64,000 nt of DNA from positions 23,636,983-23,700,982 of the forward strand of contig OZ020245.1 in NCBI GenBank assembly GCA_963971285.1, given 5' to 3'. Below the pieces are notes generated by a model. That model was not told the origin of the DNA and did no database searches. It saw only the letters and a list, made by a program, of their open reading frames with translations. This DNA comes from Astropecten irregularis. Its lineage: Eukaryota; Echinodermata; Asteroidea; Paxillosida; Astropectinidae. Shown one piece after another: positions 12,011 through 25,300 of this stretch (position 1 is its first letter; the number at the start of each line of letters is the position of its first letter). The position numbers were made by a program, and so were the translations under genes.

Positions 12011-15000
12011 AAAATGTCTTTGAAATGTAATAAATGTGCTACCATCCTGTAGGGAACATCCGGGGCTACATTTTTGGCAGGTTTCATCTTGATCGGCTCA
12101 GTATTGAGGGAGTTATTTCCAAGTCTAGCGCAAAAATGTATGCCATACTGTTATTTTGCCGTGTTTTTTACTTTAGCTGGATTGATTTCACTAGGTGCAA
12201 GTCGTGCTATACTTGAATTTTCCGCCATGAAAATGTCTCTGAAATGTGATAAATGTGCAACCATCCTGTAGGGAACATCCAGGGCTACATCTTGGGCAGG
12301 TTTCATCTTGATCGGCTCAGTATTGAGGGAGTTATTTCCAACTCTAGCGCAATAAAAGTATGCCAAACTGTTATTTTGCCGTGTTTTTGACGTCAGCTGC
12401 ATGGCTTGATTTCACTAGGTGCAAGTCGTGCTATACTTGAATTTTTGGCCATGAAAATGTCTTTGAAATGTAATAAATGTGCTACCATCCTGTAGGGAAC
12501 ATCCGGGGCTACATTTTTGGCAGGTTTCATCTTGATCGGCTCAGTATTGAGGGAGTTATTTCCAACTCTAGCGCAATAAAAGTATGCCAAACTGTTATTT
12601 TGCCGTGTCTTTGACGTCAGCTGCATGGCTTGATTTCACTAGGTGCAGGTCGTGCTATACTTGAATTTTTTGCCATGAAAGTGTCTTTGAAATGTAATAA
12701 ATGTGCTACCATCCTGTAGGGAACATCCGGGGCTACATTTTTGGCAGGTTTCATCTTGATCGGCTCAGTATTGAGGGAGTTATTTCCAAGTCTAGCGCAA
12801 AAATGCATGCCATACTGTTATTTTGCCGTGTTTTTTACTTCAGCTGGCTTGATTTCACTAGGTGCAAGTCGTGCTATACTTGAATTGTTGGCCATGAAAA
12901 TGTCTTTGAAATGTGATAAATATGCTACTTTCCTGTAGGGAACATCCAGGGCTACTTTTTTGGCAGGTTTCATCTTGATCGGCTCCGTATTGAGGGCATT
13001 ATTTCCAACTCTAGCGCAAAAATGTATGCCAACTGTTATTTTGCAGTGTTTTGACGTCAGCTGGCGTGATTTCACTAGGTGCAAGTCTTGATGTACTTGA
13101 ACTTTCGGCCATGAAAATGTCTTTGAAATGTAATAAATGTGCTACCATCCTGTAGGGAACATCCGGGGCTACATTTTTGGCAGGTTTCATCTTGATCGGC
13201 ACAGTATTGAGGGAGTTATTTCCAAGTCTATCGCAAAAATGTATGCCATACTGTTATTTTGCCGTGTTTTTTACTTCAGCTGGCTTGATTTCACTAGGTG
13301 CAAGTCGTGCTATACTTGAATTTTTCGCCATGAAAATGTCTTTGAAATGTGATAAATATGCTACCATCCTGTAGGGAACATCTAGGGCTACATCTTGGGC
13401 AGGTTTCATCTTGATCGGCTCAGTATTGAGGGAGTTATTTCCAACTCTAGCGCAATAAAAGTGTGCCAAACTGTTATTTTGCCGTGTTTTTGACGTCAGC
13501 TGCATGGCTTGATTACACTAGGTGCAAGTCGTGCTATACTTGAATTTTTGGCCATGAAAATGTCTTTGAAATGTAATAAATGTGCTACCATCCTGTAGGG
13601 AACATCCGGGGCTACATTTTTGGCAGGTTTCATCTTGATCGGCTCAGTATTGAGGGAGTTATTTCCAAGTCTAGCGCAAAAATGTATGCCATACTGTTAT
13701 TTTGCCGTGTTTTTTACTTTAGCTGGATTGATTTCACTAGGTGCAAGTCGTGCTATACTTGAATTTTCCGCCATGAAAATGTCTCTGAAATGTGATAAAT
13801 GTGCTACCATCCTGTAGGGAACATCCAGGGCTACATCTTGGGCAGGTTTCATCTTGATCGGCTCAGTATTGAGGGAGTTATTTCCAACTCTAGCGCAATA
13901 AAAGTATGCCAAACTGTTATTTTGCCGTGTTTTTGACGTCAGCTGCATGGCTTGATTTCATTAGGTGCAAGTCGTGCTATACTTGAATTTTTGGCCATGA
14001 AAATGTCTTTGAAATGTAATAAATGTGCTACCATCCTGTAGGGAACATCCGGGGCTACATTTTTGGCAGGTTTCATCTTGATCGGCTCAGTATTGAGGGA
14101 GTTATTTCCAACTCTAGCGCAATAAAAGTATGCCAAACTGTTATTTTGCCGTGTCTTTGACGTCAGCTGCATGGCTTGATTTCACTAGGTGCAGGTCGTG
14201 CTATACTTGAATTTTTTGCCATGAAAGTGTCTTTGAAATGTAATAAATGTGCTACCATCCTGTAGGGAACATCCGGGGCTACATTTTTGGCAGGTTTCAT
14301 CTTGATCGGCTCAGTATTGAGGGAGTTATTTCCAAGTCTAGCGCAAAAATGCATGCCATACTGTTATTTTGCCGTGTTTTTTACTTCAGCTGGCTTGATT
14401 TCACTAGGTGCAAGTCGTGCTATACTTGAATTGTTGGCCATGAAAATGTCTTTGAAATGTAATAAATGTGCTACCATCCTGTAGGGAACATCCGGGGCTA
14501 CATTTTTGGCAGGTTTCATCTTGATCGGCTCAGTATTGAGGGAGTCATTTCCAACTCTAGCGCAATAAAAGTATGCCAAACTGTTATTTTGCCGTGTCTT
14601 TGACGTGAGCTGCATGGCTTGATTTCACTAGGTGCAAGTCGTGCTATACTTGAATTTTTGGCCATGAAAATTTCTTTGAAATGTAATAAATGTGCTACCA
14701 TCCTGTAGGGAACATCCGGGGCAACATTTTTGGCAGGTTTCATCTTGATCGGCTCAGTATTGAGGGAGTTATTTCCAAGTCTAGCGCAAAAATTTATGCC
14801 ATACTGTTATTTTGCCGTGTTTTTTACTTCAGCTGGCTTGATTTCACTAGGTGCAAGTCGTGCTATACTTGAATTTTTGGCCATGAAAATGTCTTTGAAA
14901 TGTAATAAATGTGCTACCATCCTGTAGGGAACATCCGGGGCTACATTTTTGGCAGGTTTCATCTTGATCGGCTCAGTATTGAGGGAGTTATTTCCAAGTC

Positions 15001-18000
15001 TAGCGCAAAAATGTATGCCATACTGTTATTTTGCCGTGTTTTTGACGTCAGCTGCATGGCTTGATTTCACTAGGTGCAAGTCGTGCTATACTTGAATTTT
15101 TGGCCATGAAAATTTCTTTGAAATGTAATAAATGTGCTACCATCCTGTAGGGAACATCCGGGGCTACATTTTTGGCAGGTTTCATCTTGATCGGCTCGGT
15201 ATTGAGGGAGTTATTTCCAAGTCTAGCGCAAAAATGTATGCCATACTGTTATTTTGCCGTGTTTTTTACTTTAGCTGGATTGATTTCACTAGGTGCAAGT
15301 CGTGCTATACTTGAATTTTTGGCCATGAAAATGTCTTTGAAATGTAATAAATGTGCTACCATCCTGTAGGGAACATCCGGGGCTACATTTTTGGCAGGTT
15401 TCATCTTGATCGGCTCAGTATTGAGGGAGTTATTTCCAAGTCTAGCGCAAAAATGTATGCCATACTGTTATTTTGCCGTGTTTTTGACGTCAGCTGCATG
15501 GCTTGATTTCACTAGGTGCAAGTCGTGCTATACTTGAATTTTTGGCCATGAAAATGTCTTTGAAATGTAATAAATGTGCTACCATCCTGTAGGGAACATC
15601 CGGGGCTACATTTTTGGCAGGTTTCATCTTGATCGGCTCAGTATTGAGGGAGTTATTTCCAACTCTAGCGCAATAAAAGTATGCCAAACTGTTATTTTGC
15701 CGTGTCTTTGACGTCAGCTGCATGGCTTGATTTCACTAGGTGCAGGTCGTGCTATACTTGAATTTTTTGCCATGAAAGTGTCTTTGAAATGTAATAAATG
15801 TGCTACCATCCTGTAGGGAACATCCGGGGCTACATTTTTGGCAGGTTTCATCTTGATCGGCTCAGTATTGAGGGAGTTATTTCCAAGTCTAGCGCAAAAA
15901 TGCATGCCATACTGTTATTTTGCCGTGTTTTTTACTTCAGCTGGCTTGATTTCACTAGGTGCAAGTCGTGCTATACTTGAATTGTTGGCCATGAAAATGT
16001 CTTTGAAATGTAATAAATGTGCTACCATCCTGTAGGGAACATCCGGGGCTACATTTTTGGCAGGTTTCATCTTGATCGGCTCAGTATTGAGGGAGTTATT
16101 TCCAAGTCTAGCGCAAAAATGTATGCCATACTGTTATTTTGCCGTGTTTTTTACTTTAGCTGGATTGATTTCACTAGGTGCAAGTCGTGCTATACTTGAA
16201 TTTTCCGCCATGAAAATGTCTCTGAAATGTGATAAATGTGCTACCATCCTGTAGGGAACATCCAGGGCTACATCTTGGGCAGGTTTCATCTTGATCGGCT
16301 CAGTATTGAGGGAGTTATTTCCAACTCTAGCGCAATAAAAGTATGCCAAACTGTTATTTTGCCGTGTTTTTGACGTCAGCTGCATGGCTTGATTTCACTA
16401 GGTGCAAGTCGTGCTATACTTGAATTTTTGGCCATGAAAATGTCTTTGAAATGTAATAAATGTGCTACCATCCTGTAGGGAACATCCGGGGCTACATTTT
16501 TGGCAGGTTTCATCTTGATCGGCTCAGTATTGAGGGAGTTATTTCCAACTCTAGCGCAATAAAAGTATGCCAAACTGTTATTTTGCCGTGTCTTTGACGT
16601 CAGCTGCATGGCTTGATTTCACTAGGTGCAGGTCGTGCTATACTTGAATTTTTTGCCATGAAAGTGTCTTTGAAATGTAATAAATGTGCTACCATCCTGT
16701 AGGGAACATCCGGGGCTACATTTTTGGCAGGTTTCATCTTGATCGGCTCAGTATTGAGGGAGTTATTTCCAAGTCTAGCGCAAAAATGCATGCCATACTG
16801 TTATTTTGCCGTGTTTTTTACTTCAGCTGGCTTGATTTCACTAGGTGCAAGTCGTGCTATACTTGAATTGTTGGCCATGAAAATGTCTTTGAAATGTGAT
16901 AAATATGCTACTTTCCTGTAGGGAACATCCAGGGCTACTTTTTTGGCAGGTTTCATCTTGATCGGCTCCGTATTGAGGGCATTATTTCCAACTCTAGCGC
17001 AAAAATGTATGCCAACTGTTATTTTGCAGTGTTTTGACGTCAGCTGGCGTGATTTCACTAGGTGCAAGTCTTGATGTACTTGAACTTTCGGCCATGAAAA
17101 TGTCTTTGAAATGTAATAAATGTGCTACCATCCTGTAGGGAACATCCGGGGCTACATTTTTGGCAGGTTTCATCTTGATCGGCACAGTATTGAGGGAGTT
17201 ATTTCCAAGTCTATCGCAAAAATGTATGCCATACTGTTATTTTGCCGTGTTTTTTACTTCAGCTGGCTTGATTTCACTAGGTGCAAGTCGTGCTATACTT
17301 GAATTTTTCGCCATGAAAATGTCTTTGAAATGTGATAAATATGCTACCATCCTGTAGGGAACATCTAGGGCTACATCTTGGGCAGGTTTCATCTTGATCG
17401 GCTCAGTATTGAGGGAGTTATTTCCAACTCTAGCGCAATAAAAGTGTGCCAAACTGTTATTTTGCCGTGTTTTTGACGTCAGCTGCATGGCTTGATTACA
17501 CTAGGTGCAAGTCGTGCTATACTTGAATTTTTGGCCATGAAAATGTCTTTGAAATGTAATAAATGTGCTACCATCCTGTAGGGAACATCCGGGGCTACAT
17601 TTTTGGCAGGTTTCATCTTGATCGGCTCAGTATTGAGGGAGTTATTTCCAAGTCTAGCGCAAAAATGTATGCCATACTGTTATTTTGCCGTGTTTTTTAC
17701 TTTAGCTGGATTGATTTCACTAGGTGCAAGTCGTGCTATACTTGAATTTTCCGCCATGAAAATGTCTCTGAAATGTGATAAATGTGCTACCATCCTGTAG
17801 GGAACATCCAGGGCTACATCTTGGGCAGGTTTCATCTTGATCGGCTCAGTATTGAGGGAGTTATTTCCAACTCTAGCGCAATAAAAGTATGCCAAACTGT
17901 TATTTTGCCGTGTTTTTGACGTCAGCTGCATGGCTTGATTTCACTAGGTGCAAGTCGTGCTATACTTGAATTTTTGGCCATGAAAATGTCTTTGAAATGT

Positions 18001-19301
18001 AATAAATGTGCTACCATCCTGTAGGGAACATCCGGGGCTACATTTTTGGCAGGTTTCATCTTGATCGGCTCAGTATTGAGGGAGTTATTTCCAACTCTAG
18101 CGCAATAAAAGTATGCCAAACTGTTATTTTGCCGTGTCTTTGACGTCAGCTGCATGGCTTGATTTCACTAGGTGCAGGTCGTGCTATACTTGAATTTTTT
18201 GCCATGAAAGTGTCTTTGAAATGTAATAAATGTGCTACCATCCTGTAGGGAACATCCGGGGCTACATTTTTGGCAGGTTTCATCTTGATCGGCTCAGTAT
18301 TGAGGGAGTTATTTCCAAGTCTAGCGCAAAAATGCATGCCATACTGTTATTTTGCCGTGTTTTTTACTTCAGCTGGCTTGATTTCACTAGGTGCAAGTCG
18401 TGCTATACTTGAATTGTTGGCCATGAAAATGTCTTTGAAATGTAATAAATGTGCTACCATCCTGTAGGGAACATCCGGGGCTACATTTTTGGCAGGTTTC
18501 ATCTTGATCGGCTCAGTATTGAGGGAGTCATTTCCAACTCTAGCGCAATAAAAGTATGCCAAACTGTTATTTTGCCGTGTCTTTGACGTGAGCTGCATGG
18601 CTTGATTTCACTAGGTGCAAGTCGTGCTATACTTGAATTTTTGGCCATGAAAATTTCTTTGAAATGTAATAAATGTGCTACCATCCTGTAGGGAACATCC
18701 GGGGCAACATTTTTGGCAGGTTTCATCTTGATCGGCTCAGTATTGAGGGAGTTATTTCCAAGTCTAGCGCAAAAATTTATGCCATACTGTTATTTTGCCG
18801 TGTTTTTTACTTCAGCTGGCTTGATTTCACTAGGTGCAAGTCGTGCTATACTTGAATTTTTGGCCATGAAAATGTCTTTGAAATGTAATAAATGTGCTAC
18901 CATCCTGTAGGGAACATCCGGGGCTACATTTTTGGCAGGTTTCATCTTGATCGGCTCAGTATTGAGGGAGTTATTTCCAAGTCTAGCGCAAAAATGTATG
19001 CCATACTGTTATTTTGCCGTGTTTTTGACGTCAGCTGCATGGCTTGATTTCACTAGGTGCAAGTCGTGCTATACTTGAATTTTTGGCCATGAAAATTTCT
19101 TTGAAATGTAATAAATGTGCTACCATCCTGTAGGGAACATCCGGGGCTACATTTTTGGCAGGTTTCATCTTGATCGGCTCGGTATTGAGGGAGTTATTTC
19201 CAAGTCTAGCGCAAAAATGTATGCCATACTGTTATTTTGCCGTGTTTTTTACTTTAGCTGGATTGATTTCACTAGGTGCAAGTCGTGCTATACTTGAATT
19301 T
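11490..19301 (+). repeat. 18-monomer higher-order unit, 3,983 bp, two tandem copies
   Basis: The segment of about 11,490-15,318 recurs at about 15,473-19,301. All landmarks are offset by exactly 3,983 bp (for example 11,507/15,490, 13,137/17,120, 14,516/18,499 and 15,132/19,115). Private variants shared by both copies include GGGAGTCATTTCC, GGGGCAACATTTTTGG, GCAAAAATTTATGCC and CTCGGTATTGAGG. I noted by eye three differences: 11,907 C/T, 12,259 A/T and 13,961 T/C. Homology ends where 15,319 onward reads TTGGCC but 19,302 onward reads CCGCC. Inside the unit, smaller repeats of 886 bp (11,148/12,034) and 1,546 bp (12,034/13,580) are nested. Confidence 0.9.
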
Positions 19302-21550
19302 TCCGCCATGAAAATGTCTCTGAAATGTGATTAATATGCTACCATCCTGTAGGGAACATCTAGGGCTACATCTTGGGCAGGTTTCATCTTGATCGGCTCA
19401 GTATTGAGGGAGTTATTTCCAACTCTAGCGCAATAAAAGTATGCCAAACTGTTATTTTGCCGTGTCTTTGACGTGAGCTGCATGGCTTGATTTCACTAGG
19501 TGCAAGTCGTGCTATACTTGAATTTTTGGCCATGAAAATGTCTTTGAAATGTAATAAATGTGCTACCATCCTGTAGGGAACATCCGGGGCAACATTTTTG
19601 GCAGGTTTCATCTTGATCGGCTCAGTATTGAGGGAGTTATTTCCAAGTCTAGCGCAAAAATGCATGCCATACTGTTATTTTGCCGTGTTTTTTACTTCAG
19701 CTGGCTTGATTTCACTAGGTGCAAGTGGTGCTATACTTGAATTTTCCGCCATGAAAATGTCTTTGAAATGTGATAAATATGCTACCATCCTGTAGGGAAC
19801 ATCCAGGGCTACATCTTGGGCAGGTTTCATCTTGATCGGCTCAGTATTGAGGGAGATATTTCCAACTCTAGCGCAATAAAAGTGTGCCAAACTGTTATTT
19901 TGCCGTGTTTTTGACGTCAGCTGCATGGCTTGATTTCACTAGGTGCAAGTCGTGCTATACTTGAATTTTTGGCCATGAAAATGTCTTTGAAACGTAATAA
20001 ATGTGCTACCATCCTGTAGGGAACATCCGGGGCTACATTTTTGGCAGGTTTCATCTTGATCGGCTCAGTATTGAGGGAGTTATTTCCAACTCTAGCGCAA
20101 TAAAAGTATGTCAAACTGTTATTTTCCCGTGTCTTTGACGTCAGCTGCATGGCTTGATTTCACTAGGTTCAAGTCGTGCTATACTTGAATTTTTGGCCAT
20201 GAAAATGTCTTTGAAATGTAATAAATGTGCTACCATCCTGTAGGGAACATCCGGGGCTACATTTTTGGCAGGTTTCATCTTGATCGGCTCAGTATTGAGG
20301 GAGTTATTTCCAAGTCTAGCGCAAAAATGCATGCCATACTGTTATTTTGCCGTGTTTTTTACTTCAGCTGGCTTGATTTCACTAGGTGCAAGTCGTGCTA
20401 TACTTGAATTTTCCGCCATGAAAATGTCTTTGAAATGTGATAAATATGCTACCATCCTGTAGGGAACATCCAGGGCTACATCTTGGGCAGGTTTCATCTT
20501 GATCGGCTCAGTATTGAGGGAGTTATTTCCAAGTCTAGCGCAATAAAAGTGTGCCAAACTGTTATTTTGCCGTGTTTTTGACGTCAGCTGCATGGCTTGA
20601 TTTCACTAGGTGCAAGTCGTGCTATACTTGAATTTTTGGCCATGAAAATGTCTTTGAAATGTAATAAATGTGCTACCATCCTGTAGGGAACATCCGGGGC
20701 TACATTTTTGGCAGGTTTCATCTTGATCGGCTCAGTATTGAGGGAGTTATTTCCAAGTCTAGCGCAACAATTTATGCCATACTGTTATTTTGCCGTGTTT
20801 TTTACTTCAGCTGGCTTGATTTCACTAGGTGCAAGTCGTGCTATACTTGAATTTTTGGCCATGAAAATGTCTTTGAAATGTAATAAATGTGCTACCATCC
20901 TGTAGGGAACATCCGGGGCTACATTTTTGGCAGGTTTCATCTTGATCGGCTCAGTATTGAGGGAGTTATTTCCAAGTCTAGCGCAAAAATGTATGCCATA
21001 CTGTTATTTTGCCGTGTTTTTGACGTCAGCTGCATGGCTTGATTTCACTAGGTGCAAGTGGTGCTATACTTGAATTTTTGGCCATGAAAATGTCTTTGAA
21101 ATGTAATAAATGTGCTACCATCCTGTAGGGAACATCCGGGGCTACATTTTTGGCAGGTTTCATCTTGATCGGCTCAGTATTGAGGGAGTTATTTCCAAGT
21201 CTAGCGCAAAAATGTATGCCATACTGTTATTTTGCCGTGTTTTTGACGTCAGCTGCATGGCTTGATTTCACTAGGTGCAAGTCGTGCTATACTTGAATTT
21301 TTGGCCATGAAAATGTCTTTGAAATGTAATAAATGTGCTACCATCCTGTAGGGAACATCCAGGGCTACATTTTGGGCAGGTTTCATCTTGATCGGCTCAG
21401 TATTGAGGGAGTTATTTCCAAGTCTAGCGCAAAAATGTATGCCAAACTGTTATTTTGCCGTGTTTTTGACGTCAGCTGGCTTGATTTCACTAGGTGCAAG
21501 TGGTGCTATACTTGAATTTTCCGCCATGAAAATGTCTTTGAAATGTGATA
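19302..21550 (+). repeat. Mosaic satellite segment without local higher-order period
   Basis: Monomers of 219, 223 and 224 bp continue without interruption. The stretch has no adjacent multi-monomer duplicate that I can see, but pieces of it reappear downstream: 20,141-20,332 matches 28,568-28,759, and 21,333-21,701 matches 27,986-28,354 (offset 6,653). Singletons include GTGATTAATATG near 19,330 and AAACGTAATAAATG near 19,991. Confidence 0.8.
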
Positions 21551-24500
21551 AATATGCTACCATCCTGTAGGGAACATCCAGTGCTACATCTTGGGCAGGT
21601 TTCATCTTGATCGGCTCAGTATTGAGGGAGTTATTCCCAACTCTAGCGCAATAAAAGTGTGCCAAACTGTTATTTTGCCGTGTTTTTGACGTCAGCTGCA
21701 TGGCTTGATTTCACTAGGTGCAAGTCGTGCTATACTTGCTTTTTGGCCATGAAAATGTCTTTGAAATGTGATAAATATGCTACCATCCTGTAGGGAACAT
21801 CCAGGGCTATATCTTGGGCAGGTTTCATCTTGATCGGCTCAGTATTGAGGGAGTTATTTCCAACTCTAGCGCAATAAAAGTGTGCCAAACTGTTATTTTG
21901 CCGTGTTTTTGACGTCAGCTGCATGGCTTGATTTCACTAGGTGCAAGTCGTGCTATACTTGAATTTTTGGCCATGAAAATGTCTTTGAAATGTAATAAAT
22001 GTGCTACCATCCTGTAGGGAACATCCGGGGCTACTTTTTTGGCAGGTTTCATCTTGATCGGCTCAGTATTGAGGGAGTTATTTCCAAGTCTAGCGCAAAA
22101 ATGTATGCCATACTGTTATTTTGCCGTGTTTTTTACTTCAGCTGGCTTGATTTCACTAGGTGCAAGTGGTGCTATACTTGAATTTTCCGCCATGAAAATG
22201 TCTTTGAAATGTGATAAATATGCTACCATCCTGTAGGGAACATCCAGGGCTACATCTTGGGCAGGTTTCACCTTGATCGGCTCAGTATTGAGGGAGTTAT
22301 TTCCAACTCTAGCGCAATAAAAGTGTGCCAAACTGTTATTTTGCCGTGTCTTTGACGTGAGCTGCATGGCTTGATTTCACTAGGTGCAAGTCGTGCTATA
22401 CTTGAATTTTTGGCCATGAAAATGTCTTTGAAATGTAATAAATGTGCTACCATCCTGTAGGGAACATCCGGGGCTACATTTTTGGCAGGTTTCATCTTGA
22501 TCGGCTCAGTATTGAGGGAGTTATTTCCAAGTCTAGCGCAAAAATGCATGCCATACTGTTATTTTGCCGTGTTTTTTACTTCAGCTGGCTTGATTTCACT
22601 AGATGCAAGTCGTGCTATACTTGAATTTTCCGCCATGAAAATGTCTTTGAAATGTGATAAATATGCTACCATCCTGTAGGGAACATCCAGGGCTACATCT
22701 TGGGCAGGTTTCATCTTGATCGGCTCAGTATTGAGGGAGTTATTTCCAAGTCTAGCGCAATAAAAGTGTGCCAAACTGTTATTTTGCCGTGTTTTTGACG
22801 TCAGCTGCATGGCTTGATTTCACTAGGTGCAAGTCGTGCTATACTTGAATTTTTGGCCATGAAAATGTCTTTGAAATGTAATAAATGTGCTACCATCCTG
22901 TAGGGAACATCCGGGGCTACATTTTTGGCAGGTTTCATCTTGATCGGCTCAGTATTGAGGGAGTTATTTCCAAGTCTAGCGCAACAATTTATGCCATACT
23001 GTTATTTTGCCGTGTTTTTTACTTCAGCTGGCTTGATTTCACTAGGTGCAAGTCGTGCTATACTTGAATTTTTGGCCATGAAAATGTCTTTGAAATGTAA
23101 TAAATGTGCTACCATCCTGTAGGCAACATCCGGGGCTACATTTTTGGCAGGTTTCATCTTGATCGGCTCAGTATTGAGGGAGTTATTTCCAAGTCTAGCG
23201 CAAAAATGTATGCCATACTGTTATTTTGCCGTGTTTTTGACGTCAGCTGCATGGCTTGATTTCACTAGGTGCAAGTCGTGCTATACTTGAATTTTTGGCC
23301 ATGAAAATGTCTTTGAAATGTGATAAATATGCTACCATCCTGTAGGGAACATCCAGGGCTACATCTTGGGCAGGTTTCATCTTGATCGGCTCAGTATTGA
23401 GGGAGTTATTCCCAACTCTAGCGCAATAAAAGTGTGCCAAACTGTTATTTTGCCGTGTTTTTGACGTCAGCTGCATGGCTTGATTTCACTAGGTGCAAGT
23501 CGTGCTATACTTGCTTTTTTGCCATGAAAATGTCTTTGAAATGTGATAAATATGCTACCATCCTGTAGGGAACATCCAGGGCTATATCTTGGGCAGGTTT
23601 CATCTTGATCGGCTCAGTATTGAGGGAGTTATTTCCAACTCTAGCGCAATAAAAGTGTGCCAAACTGTTATTTTGCCGTGTTTTTGACGTCAGCTGCATG
23701 GCTTGATTTCACTAGGTGCAAGTCGTGCTATACTTGAATTTTTGGCCATGAAAATGTCTTTGAAATGTAATAAATGTGCTACCATCCTGTAGGGAACATC
23801 CGGGGCTACTTTTTTGGCAGGTTTCATCTTGATCGGCTCAGTATTGAGGGAGTTATTTCCAAGTCTAGCGCAAAAATGTATGCCATACTGTTATTTTGCC
23901 GTGTTTTTTACTTCAGCTGGCTTGATTTCACTAGGTGCAAGTGGTGCTATACTTGAATTTTCCGCCATGAAAATGTCTTTGAAATGTGATAAATATGCTA
24001 CCATCCTGTAGGGAACATCCAGGGCTACATCTTGGGCAGGTTTCACCTTGATCGGCTCAGTATTGAGGGAGTTATTTCCAACTCTAGCGCAATAAAAGTG
24101 TGCCAAACTGTTATTTTGCCGTGTCTTTGACGTGAGCTGCATGGCTTGATTTCACTAGGTGCAAGTCGTGCTATACTTGAATTTTTGGCCATGAAAATGT
24201 CTTTGAAATGTAATAAATGTGCTACCATCCTGTAGGGAACATCCGGGGCTACATTTTTGGCAGGTTTCATCTTGATCGGCTCAGTATTGAGGGAGTTATT
24301 TCCAAGTCTAGCGCAAAAATGCATGCCATACTGTTATTTTGCCGTGTTTTTTACTTCAGCTGGCTTGATTTCACTAGATGCAAGTCGTGCTATACTTGAA
24401 TTTTCCGCCATGAAAATGTCTTTGAAATGTGATAAATATGCTACCATCCTGTAGGGAACATCCAGGGCTACATCTTGGGCAGGTTTCATCTTGATCGGCT

Positions 24501-25300
24501 CAGTATTGAGGGAGTTATTTCCAAGTCTAGCGCAATAAAAGTGTGCCAAACTGTTATTTTGCCGTGTTTTTGACGTCAGCTGCATGGCTTGATTTCACTA
24601 GGTGCAAGTCGTGCTATACTTGAATTTTTGGCCATGAAAATGTCTTTGAAATGTAATAAATGTGCTACCATCCTGTAGGGAACATCCGGGGCTACATTTT
24701 TGGCAGGTTTCATCTTGATCGGCTCAGTATTGAGGGAGTTATTTCCAAGTCTAGCGCAACAATTTATGCCATACTGTTATTTTGCCGTGTTTTTTACTTC
24801 AGCTGGCTTGATTTCACTAGGTGCAAGTCGTGCTATACTTGAATTTTTGGCCATGAAAATGTCTTTGAAATGTAATAAATGTGCTACCATCCTGTAGGCA
24901 ACATCCGGGGCTACATTTTTGGCAGGTTTCATCTTGATCGGCTCAGTATTGAGGGAGTTATTTCCAAGTCTAGCGCAAAAATGTATGCCATACTGTTATT
25001 TTGCCGTGTTTTTGACGTCAGCTGCATGGCTTGATTTCACTAGGTGCAAGTCGTGCTATACTTGAATTTTTGGCCATGAAAATGTCTTTGAAATGTGATA
25101 AATATGCTACCATCCTGTAGGGAACATCCAGGGCTACATCTTGGGCAGGTTTCATCTTGATCGGCTCAGTATTGAGGGAGTTATTCCCAACTCTAGCGCA
25201 ATAAAAGTGTGCCAAACTGTTATTTTGCCGTGTTTTTGACGTCAGCTGCATGGCTTGATTTCACTAGGTGCAAGTCGTGCTATACTTGCTTTTTTGCCAT
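21550..25300 (+). repeat. 8-monomer higher-order unit, 1,775 bp, two tandem copies
   Basis: Landmarks at 21,999, 22,268, 22,442, 22,885 and 23,243 recur at +1,775. Shared private variants are GTAGGCAACATCC (23,124 and 24,899), GCGCAACAATTTATGCC, GGTTTCACCTTGATC, and a deletion type in which ACTTGAATTTTTGG has become ACTTGCTTTTTGG. Part of the unit reappears again at about 26.2-27.6 kb, offset 2,660-2,661 from the second copy. Confidence 0.85.
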
